Positions 47,539-58,775 are shown, numbered from the stretch's first letter. The stretch: 64,000 bases of DNA from Drosophila miranda (GCF_003369915.1 NC_046673.1:8168001-8232000), one strand, 5' to 3'. Notes: generated by a model from the letters alone, not told the origin. Program-made: numbers and translations.

Positions 47539-48681
47539 ATGGAACCCGGGGAAAAGAATGTGAGTAGAAAAGACGGATGGGATGGGAACGTGCAACACAT
47601 AAATGTCTCGTTGCTAATAAATTGCCACGCAGAAGCAGAAGCCGACACAGGAAAAAGAGAACAACAAGTCTGCACTTACATGGCCGAGCCCATGAATATT
47701 GACGACGATGTGCCTTGCGCGACGCTTTCAGAAGACAATTGCAGCGTGGCATTTGGCACTGCCTCCGGCATGGTCCACATCGTGGCCGTGAACAAGGACT
47801 GGCTACACATGAACATGCTGCGAAGGGAGAAGCTCTTTACCGCCCACCAGGAGCCGGTCCTGGCCTGCGCTGGAGACCGCCAGCTTCTCACCTCCTCGGC
47901 GGACCGCATGCGGCTGTGGTGCACACGCACCGGGTTTTGTCAGAAGGTGTTTGCGCACCACGGGGCCATGAGTGTGGCGTTCGACCCGAAGGGCTGCTAC
48001 TTTGCCAGCGCCTCCAACGATAATGTGGCGCGCGTGTGGAGAGTGGATCCCGCAGAGCACTTTGTGAGTTTCTTCGGTCACTTGGCACGATTGGAGGTGT
48101 GCCTTTTCCATCCGAATGGAAAGTACCTGGCCACTGGATCGGCAGACGCCACCGGCAGAATCTGGGACTGCGAGAAACGCACTCAAATGCGACTCTTCCG
48201 CGGCCACAAGGCCCCCATCACTGTCATGGCGTACTCCGTATGCGGACGCTACCTGGTCTCTGGTGGCCGAGATGACCTGATCATTGTCTGGGACACAACC
48301 ACCGAGCGAATAACCTGCAGCCTGACCCAGCCCAACGTAAAGATTGCCTCGATCGATTTCTCCTACTGCAATAATCTGCTGGTTGTTTGGAGCCAGGACT
48401 GCCATCTGAGCCCTTGGGAGTTTCAGCTGCTCGTCAAGTGCCCCGAGAAGAAGGTTTCGTCCACCCAAAGCACCAAAGCAAGTGAGCTGGCGCTAATCAG
48501 CACGATTCAGGCCTGTAAAAATGGAATTTTCCTTCAAAGTGGGTTCGTCGGCCGCGATGCCCTGATTGTCATCTGGACGATGAGTTCTCGGAAGGTAATA
48601 GAGTTAAGCCCGAAATCAGCCGAGAAGAAGACTGCCCTTGTGAAAGCTGTTGAAACTTGTACGTTGAATGTTGAGAAATGA
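47539..48681 (+). CDS. TAF5-like WD40-only protein with exonised intron, unit D
   Basis: Second open 380-residue copy of the same rearranged form as unit C: MEPGEKN plus former intron sequence, joined to CTYMAEPMN and the WD40 region. It shares VPCATLSEDN and MLRREK with C against VTCATLSEDH and MVRREK of A and B. Unique changes include QPNVKIAS and KAVETCTLNVEK. The NTD2 domain is absent. Coding status is plausible because two copies keep this frame, but neutral persistence is possible. Confidence 0.6.
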   Translation: MEPGEKNVSRKDGWDGNVQHINVSLLINCHAEAEADTGKREQQVCTYMAEPMNIDDDVPCATLSEDNCSVAFGTASGMVHIVAVNKDWLHMNMLRREKLFTAHQEPVLACAGDRQLLTSSADRMRLWCTRTGFCQKVFAHHGAMSVAFDPKGCYFASASNDNVARVWRVDPAEHFVSFFGHLARLEVCLFHPNGKYLATGSADATGRIWDCEKRTQMRLFRGHKAPITVMAYSVCGRYLVSGGRDDLIIVWDTTTERITCSLTQPNVKIASIDFSYCNNLLVVWSQDCHLSPWEFQLLVKCPEKKVSSTQSTKASELALISTIQACKNGIFLQSGFVGRDALIVIWTMSSRKVIELSPKSAEKKTALVKAVETCTLNVEK

Positions 48682-49032
48682 TGAGATTGGTAGGTCGTAT
48701 CTCAGTTAAATGAAGTTCCTAATCTATTCTAATCTAATATTCCATTGGCATATTCTATTACACCTTCAGATGCAGAAATAGCTTCTCGGACCCAGGCGCT
48801 GAGGCGAGTCATCGATGGAAAGCACCGTCGAGTCCATGAATATACATTCGATTCATTTATATAAACGTAAACATACACAGCCCAAACTTCAAACATTAAA
48901 ACTAGCCATTCGGATCCCACTCATTTTTTGAGCTGTAAGTTTCCACTGGTCAAAGCAAAGGCCTTCCCTGATTTTATGTGCAACTTTGTTCTCTTTTTCA
49001 GAATAAACCTCAATGATTCCGGCACTCCCTGA

Positions 49033-49233
49033 GTGGCCCCAAAAGACTATTTAAAATATGGTAGACAAGTGCTAAAAGTGGTTCGCGGTTACATTCAACT
49101 GTTTTGTGGTCTGGCTTCCAGCCCACCCACGCGAATGCACAACAAATGGAGCAACAATTTATGGACCGGCACAAACCCTCTGAAAGACGAACCGAATGAA
49201 TTAAGTAAAATTTCTATTTCGAAAAATTACTGA
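49033..49233 (+). CDS. Small unknown ORF, unit D
   Basis: Same 66-codon frame as A and B, nearly identical. In the segment just upstream it groups with A ('aataaacctcaatg') and not with B or C. Function unknown. Confidence 0.3.
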   Translation: MAPKDYLKYGRQVLKVVRGYIQLFCGLASSPPTRMHNKWSNNLWTGTNPLKDEPNELSKISISKNY

Positions 49234-50485
49234 TTAATTACTATCTTGCAGACATTGAATTTTGTGTTTGGGACAATTGGAAATGGCTTTATTTATGATC
49301 ATCCATTGAGGGCTCAGCACACATACATATGTAGGAACATGTGCATAATTGATTATAGATATGTATATATATACTACAATATGTGAGAATTAGGGACCGC
49401 AGCTGCTGGAACCTCAAAAAATATGTCCAAGGAATGAATGTGTAATATTTCAATCTAAGCAATTAAGTGATGTCCAGACACAGTGTCTTTCTTTTCCCTT
49501 CCCTCTTGGATCCAGGGAAGAGGATTCGAATTGGGATTGGGATTGTAAATATAAAATACAAAATACAACAAACAGTATCAGCGATATGCTGATACCAGCC
49601 AATAGTTCCGATACATACGTATAGATTATCTCTCTAAGAAATACAACTAACCTAACATATGCAATCAAACTGATATCAGTTAAGATTTTCATACTTATAT
49701 TACTTATTAGTTACATTATCTATTGCTTACAACGACCTTTGGGTATGACTACTACTACAAATTTCGTTGGCCATTTAAACGTCGCCCCAAAGGAACAACT
49801 ATTTCATCGAGGCTCACTGTTAATTTACATAAAAATGTTTACCAAATCCATGACAAGAAATTCTCAATACTCATATTACAGAAATGATAGCAAGACAATC
49901 TATGTAAAATATACACCATATGGTATACCGTGAAAAGAAGGGGATTGAAAATGAAAAGAACATACATCTGCACTCCAAAATAGTAGAATATCTGAGTAAT
50001 AGTTGCTCGTTATAACAATCGTACACAAATTCGTAGTTCGTGGCATTTTATTGATACAAGTGTCATGCGTTTGATTGAGTTTCAAGATGTTTCAGTTATA
50101 ATAATTGAACAATCGAATCATGTACGTAATGAGTATTATGTAATTCTTAAACTGCTGTTGTTGAGTAGAAAGTTTAAGGAAAACCGCTGTTAAGTTTGTT
50201 GCGATACGCCAGGGCATTTCCAAATGATGTAGAATCGATACTGTTTCCTTTGAAAATATACTTTAGGATCCTCCGACTCCAGCAGAGTGGCACATTGTGG
50301 ATGAGCAAAGAAGGCCAGATGCTGATGAAAAAACATTTATATTGCATAGATCCCTTTCAAGTTATTTCACTAGCCACTTACCAATCTGGAATGGCAAATT
50401 AAGGATGACTTCGATTTTTTGTAGTATTTCTAAACAAATTTTGTGGATGTGGTGCCTAAGGGTGGAGCAGTACTTTTTCAGCTTT

Positions 50486-51067
50486 CTAGTGGAGTTTCTT
50501 GAAGACGTGTTTAGCTTTCAGACCAGCCCACATGGCAATGAGAAGAGTAACCAAGTACATCAACAGAAGATTGTTAACGATTGAACCAATCCAAGCCATG
50601 GCCAGGAGGACCAAGCTTTCCACAATCAGGAGGCCGGTCGACTTGCGTTCCTTGAATAGATACTGATACCATGCTGCCAAGCTTTCCTTGATGATGTACA
50701 TCTGTCCGCAAACAGACTCGAATTTTGCCTCGTTGTCGCTATCCCAAATTAAGGCATTCCAAAACAAGCCGGCAATTTTGGTTGGGAAAAAGTCGAAAAT
50801 GAAATCCGGCCGATCCAGGCACCACAGAAGAAAATAGTGCGAAATGGTAGTCAGCAATGCCAGGAGAGACATAAGAGTTATCACCGATAGATCCATGTAC
50901 CACAGAACGAAATAAGCGACGCTTATGCCCCCAAATACCACCACGGGGTAGTATTTTTTCTCCCAGGTAAGGACACCATAGGCACTCACTATAGGCGCTT
51001 GAAATCGCTCCAAATCATGCTTAAGCTTGATAACCTTTTCGTTTTTACCAATGTCCGATTCTGTCAT
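50486..51067 (-). CDS. ARL6IP1-like ER membrane protein, unit D
   Basis: Fourth open 193-residue copy: MTESD start and KKYYP (as in B), FKKLH end (as in C). The leader differs slightly ('gagttaaattagag') and the upstream DRE motif is at 51222-51229. It lies next to the empty insertion site. Confidence 0.85.
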   Translation of the reverse strand: MTESDIGKNEKVIKLKHDLERFQAPIVSAYGVLTWEKKYYPVVVFGGISVAYFVLWYMDLSVITLMSLLALLTTISHYFLLWCLDRPDFIFDFFPTKIAGLFWNALIWDSDNEAKFESVCGQMYIIKESLAAWYQYLFKERKSTGLLIVESLVLLAMAWIGSIVNNLLLMYLVTLLIAMWAGLKAKHVFKKLH

Positions 51068-51253
51068 CTTTGTGCTTCGTTGCGTTTCGAGTTAAATTAG
51101 AGTTTTGAACGTAGTCTCTGTCTTTAATTTAAGCAAAAAGTCGCTTTTTTATTGCCAGCCAACGTCAATGCATCAAATGAGAGGTGTCAATGTCAAACAA
51201 TCGAAGTTTCGATCTAGTTTCTATCGATAGTTTCGATGTTTTACTGCAAGCCG

Positions 51254-51260
51254 GTTTCAT
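51254..51260. other. Empty target site of the TIR element, unit D
   Basis: A single GTTTCAT in the context 'gccggtttcatccattg', where units A, B and C have GTTTCAT, the element, GTTTCAT, then 'ccatgg'. Flanks on both sides align with the other units, so this is an unoccupied (or precisely excised) site. Confidence 0.85.
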
Positions 51261-51284
51261 CCATTGTTTCATATATTAATTTAT

Positions 51285-51536
51285 TTATTTATTTATTAAC
51301 AACGATAATGATTCCGGAAATATGCTATGCTCCATCCCATTGTGCATTACGGTCCTGCTTACCAATAGTCTGTCCGAAATCTGTCTGGCCCTTGAAATCC
51401 AAAACAAATCGAAATCAGTTTCGGGCATCCCCAGTATGTTGGAGATCTTAAGAGCAGTCCTCACAATTGTAGTGGATGTCTTAGTCTTTAATTCATGAAT
51501 GTATCCTGTCTTAACAAAATCTAAATTAACGTTCAT
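51285..51536 (-). pseudogene. Coding-like fragment beside the empty site, unit D
   Basis: An 83-codon minus-strand frame contains HELKTKTSTTIVRTALKISNILGMPETDFDLFWISRARQISDRLLVSRTVMHNGMEHS, which looks like real protein. A possible acceptor (gttaagacag) precedes GYIHEL. In units A, B and C a 29-bp deletion at the corresponding place (near 26858 in A) breaks this frame. I do not recognise the family. It may be the end of a gene continuing to the right (see 51780-52076). Confidence 0.35.
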
Positions 51537-51779
51537 GTATATACATAGGATGTACTCAATTCAAAAACAAAGGTCAGAATGTCACTAATGTACTGGGAAA
51601 CAGCCATATGATGTGGCTCACTTGAATGAGCTCTTAATTAAATGTTTTCATACCCATTTGCTCGTGTTATTTGATGGGTTTCATTCGATGTATCATTTAG
51701 ATTTATGCGACAAGCAGAAAGAAGCACTTCCTATTCTTATAAGTTCTTTATTGTGTTTTTTTTATTGGTTTGGAAAGGT

Positions 51780-52076
51780 CTATGCTCCCACAGCCGAATA
51801 CGTGCTGTGCGGTTGCCTGCAGAGTTGGAACCAAGCTCGCTGCTGCAGAGAGTGCTCATGCCACACAATTTTCGCCTTGAGTCCGCAGTGAAAGATGGCA
51901 TTATTGAACACACTAAATAGGACCTTGGCTAGAGCCAATCTGCACTCTTCAAAATCACCATTCCGATAGGGAACGCATAAGGGAATCAGCAACAGGTCGT
52001 CAATAATCAATGCATGCCTCTCCGGATCAATATCAACCGATATATGGACTACGAGGTTATCACCCACAATCGCCAC
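51780..52076 (-). pseudogene. Coding-like fragment at the right edge of the array
   Basis: A minus-strand frame with DNLVVHISVDIDPERHALIIDDLLLIPLCVPYRNGDFEECRLALAKVLFSVFNNAIFHCGLKAKIVWHEHSLQQ. The amino-acid balance is protein-like, but no family is recognised, and sequence further upstream (52077-52260) is not open in a consistent frame. It may be part of the same old gene as 51285-51536, cut or decayed where the amplification stopped. Confidence 0.3.
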
Positions 52077-52259
52077 CGACTAGTCGTTGATCGCTATTGG
52101 CTATTGGGCTGTGGTGATATGAGACGCGCCTCCGTTTGCGACCCAGCCATTAAAGCTCCGTGGGTCTCAGGTCCAGTCTATAATCATCAGTGTCTTCCCC
52201 TACGGCAACGCCGAGAGGGGCCCCACCGACTGATCTACGAAATATATCCATCTATATAT

Positions 52260-53440
52260 TGGCGTTGACCCATATTAGGACTTGTCGCATCCAAATTCAT
52301 ATTGAAACACACACATTTCACCATATCAAACGAAAACTCTCCGATACAATTTAGCACCAACAACATCTTTGCTCGCATTGACCCTCTCTCAAACTCCTTT
52401 CATCAACTGAAACATCCTTGGCCAGCCTTGGAGAAACGATAAGCCTTAAATTTTTCAAAGTAAAGGATGCCGATTGGAACAGTTATCAAAACTTAATCGC
52501 TGACATACATTAGTACTAAATAAGCCCAAGCCATTAAATCAACATCAAGAAAATAATAACCCACAGAATGTAGCTCTCAAAAATATTACACGACAGAATA
52601 ATCAACTTTAACAATCAAATTTTAGACATAGACAACATTGACAAAACAACAAAAACACAGGCATCACCTCCTACAGACGAATTTCACAAAAGTGCAGTTG
52701 GGGGGAAAATGCCTGACTTAATTATCGCAAAAACCAAGCCCAATCTTTTTCACCAAAACCGATTCGTGTTTCAAAAAGGAAAATAGACTCCAGATAATCT
52801 GTTTTTTGCAGACCAAATAATCCAACAAAAGACACATCTTTAATCGAGCGGACAGGTAGTCAATTATCGAACAATAATTATATTGGAAATCTAGATCAAA
52901 AATAATAACCTTATCTAAATAATAAACATCATTATTTAATTTAGAACCAGCAACACAATTGAATATCTACGAAAAAACCAAAGAATACAAACACTTTACT
53001 ATATTATACCTCAAAGAAATATTATATTATACTTGAAATTTAATATTATACCTAAGAAGTATGGGCAAAAGTTTAAAGTCAAACACAAATTCTTTATTAT
53101 TCACAATATCTCTTGCATAATATACTAATTCTGGTTCACGTATATACATATGTATGTATGTATGTACATATAATACATATGTATGTACATATATGCAAGA
53201 CATGGCAAACTTATTGGAATACATTTCGTTTAGTTTTTGTTGAAAAAATTGTTTTTCCATATCAAGTGGATTGTTTCTTTAATAAAAATATAACTGTTAA
53301 TAAATATTTCTAATTATATGACTATGATATACGAAAATTTGATGTGTACTTTTCCTTGACAGCCAAAAATAGCAACAAATTAGACGAAACCGCCGACGAA
53401 GGCAGGCAGGAAGTGCTCCTTTTTATCGCTGGCTGTATTT
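52260..53440. other. AT-rich degenerate DNA, possibly an old retroelement remnant
   Basis: AT-rich sequence with A-rich, asparagine- and isoleucine-like codon content on the plus strand from about 52,490 to 53,000, broken many times. The composition recalls old retroelement coding DNA, but no terminal repeats or diagnostic domain are visible, so it stays unclassified. A TATG/TACA microsatellite with palindromic character lies at about 53,138-53,195. Confidence 0.25.
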
Positions 53441-56400
53441 AGAAAGTATTTAGAAGACCCTTGCGGCCAGCTCTAACATCTCTCTATATCTCTTAAGTAA
53501 AATGTTTCCAGAATTTCTGCAGATGTCCAGCCACAGAGTTCTTTGCTGTGAAGTTGAATATGATCCCAAAATGTAGTCCGTTTTCTCTTTCTCCAAACTC
53601 TGTGTATGTATGTCTGATAAGGCAACTGTACGCACTGTTTTCTCGGTATTTTTTGTGTATTATTATCCTCTTGTTTTAAAATGATTTTCGACGTGTATTA
53701 ATTACGTAGGTCTTTCAAGCCGTGTTGGGGCCGCTGCTCATTAGCCGCCTGTCCAGTTAGCTCATTTGCCTGGCCATTAACCGGCTTCAACTCCAACTGC
53801 AGTTGAACCCTGGCTCCTCCCTCTTCTGCCTTCTGCCGCATGCCTCTTGCCCCAACTGGATCCACTTTGACCCGTAACCCCTGGCTAACCCAAAAACTTT
53901 TCCCACTTGCTGGCCATTGTTGTCGTTTTAAAAATCTGAGCACCAGGAAAAGAGTGCGATGCGCTGGGGGAAAACTACAGCAATTAAACACAGGGCGTGC
54001 GAAAACTTTAAGGCGCTTTCGGGCGTGGCCAGGTGTGGTGCCGTGAGGGGTAAAAAGAGGTAACGGCGACGTAAGGGTGAGGGTGAGGGTGAGTTGACCA
54101 ACAACCGTCGAACTTCGTTGGCGGCGACAATCAATTTACCTGACGCCAGTCGAGGGGATATGTTCGCCAGAGGAGGTGCAGGAGGAGGAGGTGGAGTCAT
54201 TGTAAAGTGGAGGTGTGGGGAGGAGGCTCTGGGGACATTGGCATTGGAACATCGGCATTGGGGGTCTCCCCGTCGTCTGATAAATGAGAAAAGTTTTTAA
54301 CACCGCTCGCTCAGGTCGACTCATTGGCATTTTTACGATGTCGAGATGAGAAAAGAGGGCGATAAAGAGAGGCGGAGACGGAGACTGGGGGAGCTACAGA
54401 GAGAGAGAGAGAGAGATAGGCAATAGGGAATGAAAGAGATGTAAGGAGAATGAGCAGGAGTGGGTCCAGAGGACAAATAGGCTACAAATGAGACGAGCCT
54501 TGGTCTGCTTAATAGAAAAACTGAAGCGTATGGGATCCAAACAGGTCCGCAGATGGGCGAACGGACGAATGGATGGACAGGGGGGGAGTTCGGTTGAGGG
54601 TGGTAAAGGTGGTCGATCGCTGGAGTCCTGGTGGTGGCTGGTCGAGCGGGGCACTTAAAACTTTTTAGCATGCAACCGCGAAACGTTGCAGCTGGCAAAC
54701 TTTTTGGCGGTACGAAAAAAAAGCAACGCTCGCGGCTGGGAGTAAGGGCCTGGTGCTGGTGTTGGTCATGACCATGGCCTGTCAGCAATTAAAAGTGAAG
54801 GACAGAACGTTCATAGAATGATCGAATGGATCGATGCTCTTTTATTTGATAAATATAGGTTTAGCAAGGTATAGTATGGAACAATATTAACAGGAATACG
54901 TGCTCTAGAAACAGAGCTCACTAAATGGATGCCCTAGGAAGTCCCAGTAATACAATCGTAAACGATTGTATTGGGGATTATCCGGAATGCCGTCTATGAA
55001 ATCTTAAATAAAGCAAATTGAAAAGTGCATTCTAACTCAATATAATAGCTGTCACTATACAATATAATGATGTGTTTGATATAAATTAAATTAGAAATAA
55101 CATAAAGAGTTGCCATTTCGTCCTTTTAAATATGTGTATCCTTCGAATTATTTTCTATCGGATAAATTACTATTGGCAAAATTATTTGTTCACCTGCCTG
55201 GGAGTCAATGACACCCAAGACAGCAAACATTATGGACCTTCCGGTCCTGTTGTGACCACAATTTTCACTGAGAGTGGTTCACCGCGAAAACCGCACAGTG
55301 AGAGTATTTTCTGTGAGATGCTGGCATAAAGGTCCCTCTCACGTCAGTACGTGCATGCATACATATGTATGTCCCCCTCTATAGGGTATAGGGTCCTGCA
55401 CAACTGTCGACAAGCGCCACAGGGCTCTCGCTGAGTGAGTCCAGCAGCGGTGCGTGTGGTGGCATCTCCAACATGGACCCGGCAGCAGCAGCAGCATCAA
55501 TACCCAAAAAGTGGTACAAAAAAAAATAGAATAAAATAATATAGAGGGTTGTACAAAAAGGAAAAATAGACGGCGTCTGACTCTTGACCGCGGGCGAAAT
55601 TTTTGTTGTCCATTTGCGGGGCACAAAAAGGCGTTACAAAAAACGTGACCAAAACTTTTTTCGGCAGGGAATGCGGCGGGGAATTCCAGTCCTCGTACTC
55701 TCACTCGTAGTGCTACGGGTACGGGCACGAGCACTGCGGTCTTTTACGGCGGGTTTTGTGTCTGCGCTCGTGGCGGCGCTAAAAAATTTCAATAAATTAC
55801 AGTTACATTTGCCAAAGTCAGGCGGAGTGCGCCTGGAGGTCAACACCGCCCACCGCCCAGCCGTCTAATGGCTCCGCTCCCAACTCTCTATCTATATCTG
55901 CCTCCACTTACGTTTCCATCGTAGAGCGCCACGTTACGCCACACGTCCTTTGTGTCTCCTTTGCTCCGTCCGTGGGCGACTGCATAATTCAATTTGTGTT
56001 AAAGTTTTGCGAGTGCGTGGCGCGGCGTGGCGTGGTGTGGCGCAGCGTAGCGCCTCCATGCCCCAATGGGCTCCTACTTGGCTCCTGCTCATCCTCCAGC
56101 TTTAGTGCCATCTCGTCCTGCAAGAAGCACCGCCGCAGTCATTGCCAACGACTCTACTAATGCGGCACATTATTCAAGCCAAATGCCAGAAAAGGATGAA
56201 ATGAGGGAAGAGCGGTGTGCCAGCAGTTGGAGGGGAGCAAGTGGGCCCATCCGGAAGTTGGGCAGGATATTTGGCATGACCGTGTCGGCGCGGGGACCAT
56301 CCTCCCGGTCACGGGTCAGGCGGGCCAGACGATGGCTGAACTGTGATAGGGAAAACGCAGTGATTGCAGACGGAAACCGTGATTGTAATTGGGATTGGAA

Positions 56401-56600
56401 TGCAACACTGTGATTTCGCCGTGTGAGTGGGGTTCGGTGGGAGACAAAGCCCCAGACACAGCCACAGCCACCTTCCAATGCAATGCGTGGAGCGAAAATG
56501 CAGTGTTTACTTGGTCACGATTTCCCAGTGCATTAATTAAATGAAAAACAGCATTAATTTATGATACTTACAAGCGAAAGCACAAAAACATCGATTCAAT
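53441..56600. other. Non-coding DNA between array and TAF5-like gene
   Basis: No supported gene. Short low-complexity features are present: GGTGAG repeats (about 54073-54093), GGAGGAGG (54180-54200), a GA run (about 54400-54416) and CAGCAG (55480-55497). The CpG-containing stretch at 55,400-56,450 might hold regulatory DNA of the downstream gene. Confidence 0.45.
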
Positions 56601-56610
56601 GAGGAAACTA

Positions 56611-56619
56611 TATCGATTA
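56611..56619. promoter_or_regulatory. DRE-like TATCGATTA upstream of the intact TAF5-like gene
   Basis: TATCGATTA lies about 140 bp upstream of the chosen start codon, with a further 'catcgatt' at about 56589. One base differs from the perfect DREF palindrome at its end. Confidence 0.4.
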
Positions 56620-56755
56620 CTATCAAAACAGCAGCCCTGCATCCAGTGTTGCCACACTTCAGTTGGTGTTTTATCTCAGATGGCGTGTCTGGCATTGTGA
56701 AATTGTGAAAATTGAAAAAATTGTAATAAGCTTGCGAAAACGAATCATAACCATA

Positions 56756-58748
56756 ATGAATTATTCAGAAAAGAATGTCCCATCCAATAAAAAAAGGGGT
56801 GAAAAGGAAAAACCAACGGTGGCGATCAATCTAGAAGTAAGTTTATATCCCTTTATATACGTATAATTCAATCGTTCTTCCGCAGAACGGTGACCAGCTG
56901 TCTGCTAACTCTTCGTCGGAGTATTCCCACGTTTTCAATAATATTCAAGCCGCTATAGAACTATTAAAGAAGACAGATGCAATTAAAGAAGAAAGCAGCA
57001 ATGGCGTCTCTGGCAATTGTGCGGCTCGGAGTTCTAAGCTGCCTACAGAACCCGTAGAGCCCATTGCGCCCAATAAACGGATTGAAATGTATAAACATTT
57101 CAAAGACTTCTACGAGGGCGACGCCATCGAGGGCGAAAGCTTTCACTTTGGCGCCATTGTGGACGAAGAGATTTTTCTGGAATATGAACAGGCCTTCCGA
57201 GGCACTAAGAAAATCGTTGACACTGTTGCCAGCAATCATAAATTTGAGATATTCCTGATGCTGTATCCCATGCTGACCATTGGCTACCTGAAAATGGTTT
57301 TGGGAGAGAAATTGGAGCGGGCCACGTCCTTCCTGGAGGAGGGCGCCACGTACTTGGACAAGTCGTACAGCCAGCGCATCGAAAAGCTCAAGCTGATTCG
57401 CACGCCTGAAGACCTGCCGGAAAGGGCCCTAGAGCTGCTGGCTAGTGCCGACACCGTGGAGATCATTATGGCCTATCCGACCTACTATCTGTACATAACT
57501 TGCGTGGCGAAGTGGACGCGTGGGCAGCAGGAGAAGCTGCTAGGCCATTTTGCCATTCGCAGCTACACCGACGAGGACCCGTTAGAGGAGTGGACATTCC
57601 CGGGGCTGCCCCAGCTGGAGCCCCTTGTCGACAGTTCGGTTGACTTGCCGCACTATAGGCCACTGGATCGGGACGCTAGGCCCACGATCTTCACGTACGC
57701 ACCTGTGGAGAGTGATGCGGAAATTCTCTGTTTCACCCCTTCGGAGGACCTGTCTATGGTGGCACTTGGCCTGAGCAACCACTTTATCCGTGTCGCCGTG
57801 GGCGTGGATAAGATTGGACTAGACAAGCTGGACTCCATCTTACGCAAGGGGAAGATCATGCTCGGCGGCCACAAGGGGCCGGTAATGTCCCTCGCCTTTT
57901 CCCCCAAGGACCGCTTCCTGCTCAGCTGCTCGCTGGACTCAACGATGCGGCTGTGGTGCGTGGCCTCCTGGACCTGTGCCTCCGTCTATCCAAATCAGCT
58001 GTGCACCTTCGTGATTTTTGCCCCCCAGGGCTTCATCTTTGCCGGCACCTCGGACGACGGCATTGCACGCGTCTGGGGACGCAACACCAAGAAGCCTGCT
58101 CTCGAGCTCGCCGGCCATCTGGCAGACATGGCGGTGTGCCTGTTTCATTCCAACAGTCGGCACCTGGCCACAGGATCCGCCGACTGCACTGTGAGAGTGT
58201 GGGACATTTTCAAGGGCGTCCAGGTGCGTCTCTTCCGTGGCCATAAGAACACCATCACTGCTCTGGCATACTCAAAGTGCGGCCGTTATCTGATCTCCGG
58301 GGGCCACGATTTCCTCATAATTGTCTCGGACACGTTCAGCGGCCGGATGGTCCGCACCCTGAAATATCACACGTCCGTCATTAGATCGATTGCTGTAGAC
58401 ATGGAGAACAATGCGCTGGCGGTGGGGAGCGATATCGAGCTGAGCTTTTGGGACTTTCAGCTCCTCGTCAATCACTTCAGCGCCGACCTCGACCCCGACG
58501 ATAAGGAGTCATCCCCAAAACCGAGCACCAAGGAGCTACTTTACAGCTCCAGTGAGCATATGAAGACATCGTTGCGCTGTCTTCGCTTTGTTGGCCGTAA
58601 TCACATAATGGCCGTCTGCACAGGCCCAACGGGGGAGGAGGAGGCGGGCAAGAAGAAGGCCGAAGATGGTGTTATCGTAACCAAGGATATCGATAAGGCA
58701 GAAGGTTCCGTTCCCATCAAAAATACGGCATCGTCGAATTCCAAGTAA
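56756..58748 (+). CDS. TAF5-family protein (TFIID/SAGA subunit-like), intact two-exon gene
   Basis: Exon 1 is 56756-56836 (27 codons, MNYSEKNVPSNKKRG...INLE). A 49-bp intron follows (56837-56885, GTAAGT...CGCAG), then exon 2, 56886-58748, giving 647 residues. Domains: an NTD2 region at about residues 88-225 (MYKHFKDFYEGDAIEG...EIFLEYEQAF...LMLYPMLTIGYLKMV...SYSQRIEKLKLIRTPEDLPERA), then at least six WD40 blades at about 270-570 (GGHKGPVMSLAFSP, DSTMRLWCV, DDGIARVWG, DCTVRVWDIFKG, RGHKNTITALAYS), and a charged Lys/Glu-rich tail. TAF5 nucleates TFIID and is shared with SAGA; Drosophila has a testis paralog, Cannonball, and the SAGA form Wda. Divergence from ordinary TAF5 is clear, so a paralog is more likely. 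An in-frame ATG at 56663 exists, but exon alignment with the array copies (MEPGEKN) favours 56756. It is the best template for the array copies. Confidence 0.85.
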
Positions 58749-58775
58749 GATGGGTAGTTTTTTAAGCACTTTTCT

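Larger units (their letters stand above)
17801..51779. repeat. Four-unit head-to-tail tandem array (about 10-kb units)
   Basis: Four near-identical units begin at the same phrase 'gcacggytgcgtctgcgc': 17801 (A), 27471 (B), 37476 (C) and 47324 (D). Unit lengths are 9670, 10005, 9848 and about 4456 bp. D is short because it lacks the gene-carrying element (about 4.8 kb) and the last 320 bp of the unit. Each unit carries a TAF5-like copy, a small unknown ORF and an ARL6IP1-like gene. Similarity is very high through coding and non-coding sequence alike, with scattered substitutions and clustered indels, so the amplification is recent and the copies are real rather than exact assembly duplicates. 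Confidence 0.95.

Noticed and set aside
17801-51779. Tandem array as an assembly artefact
   Set aside because: The units differ by many substitutions, distinct indels and presence or absence of the element, so they are genuine separate copies, although the exact copy number in the genome cannot be known from this window.
54333-54788. 151-codon minus-strand frame
   Set aside because: Leucine/serine-rich translation of a GA microsatellite and its surroundings; no coding character.
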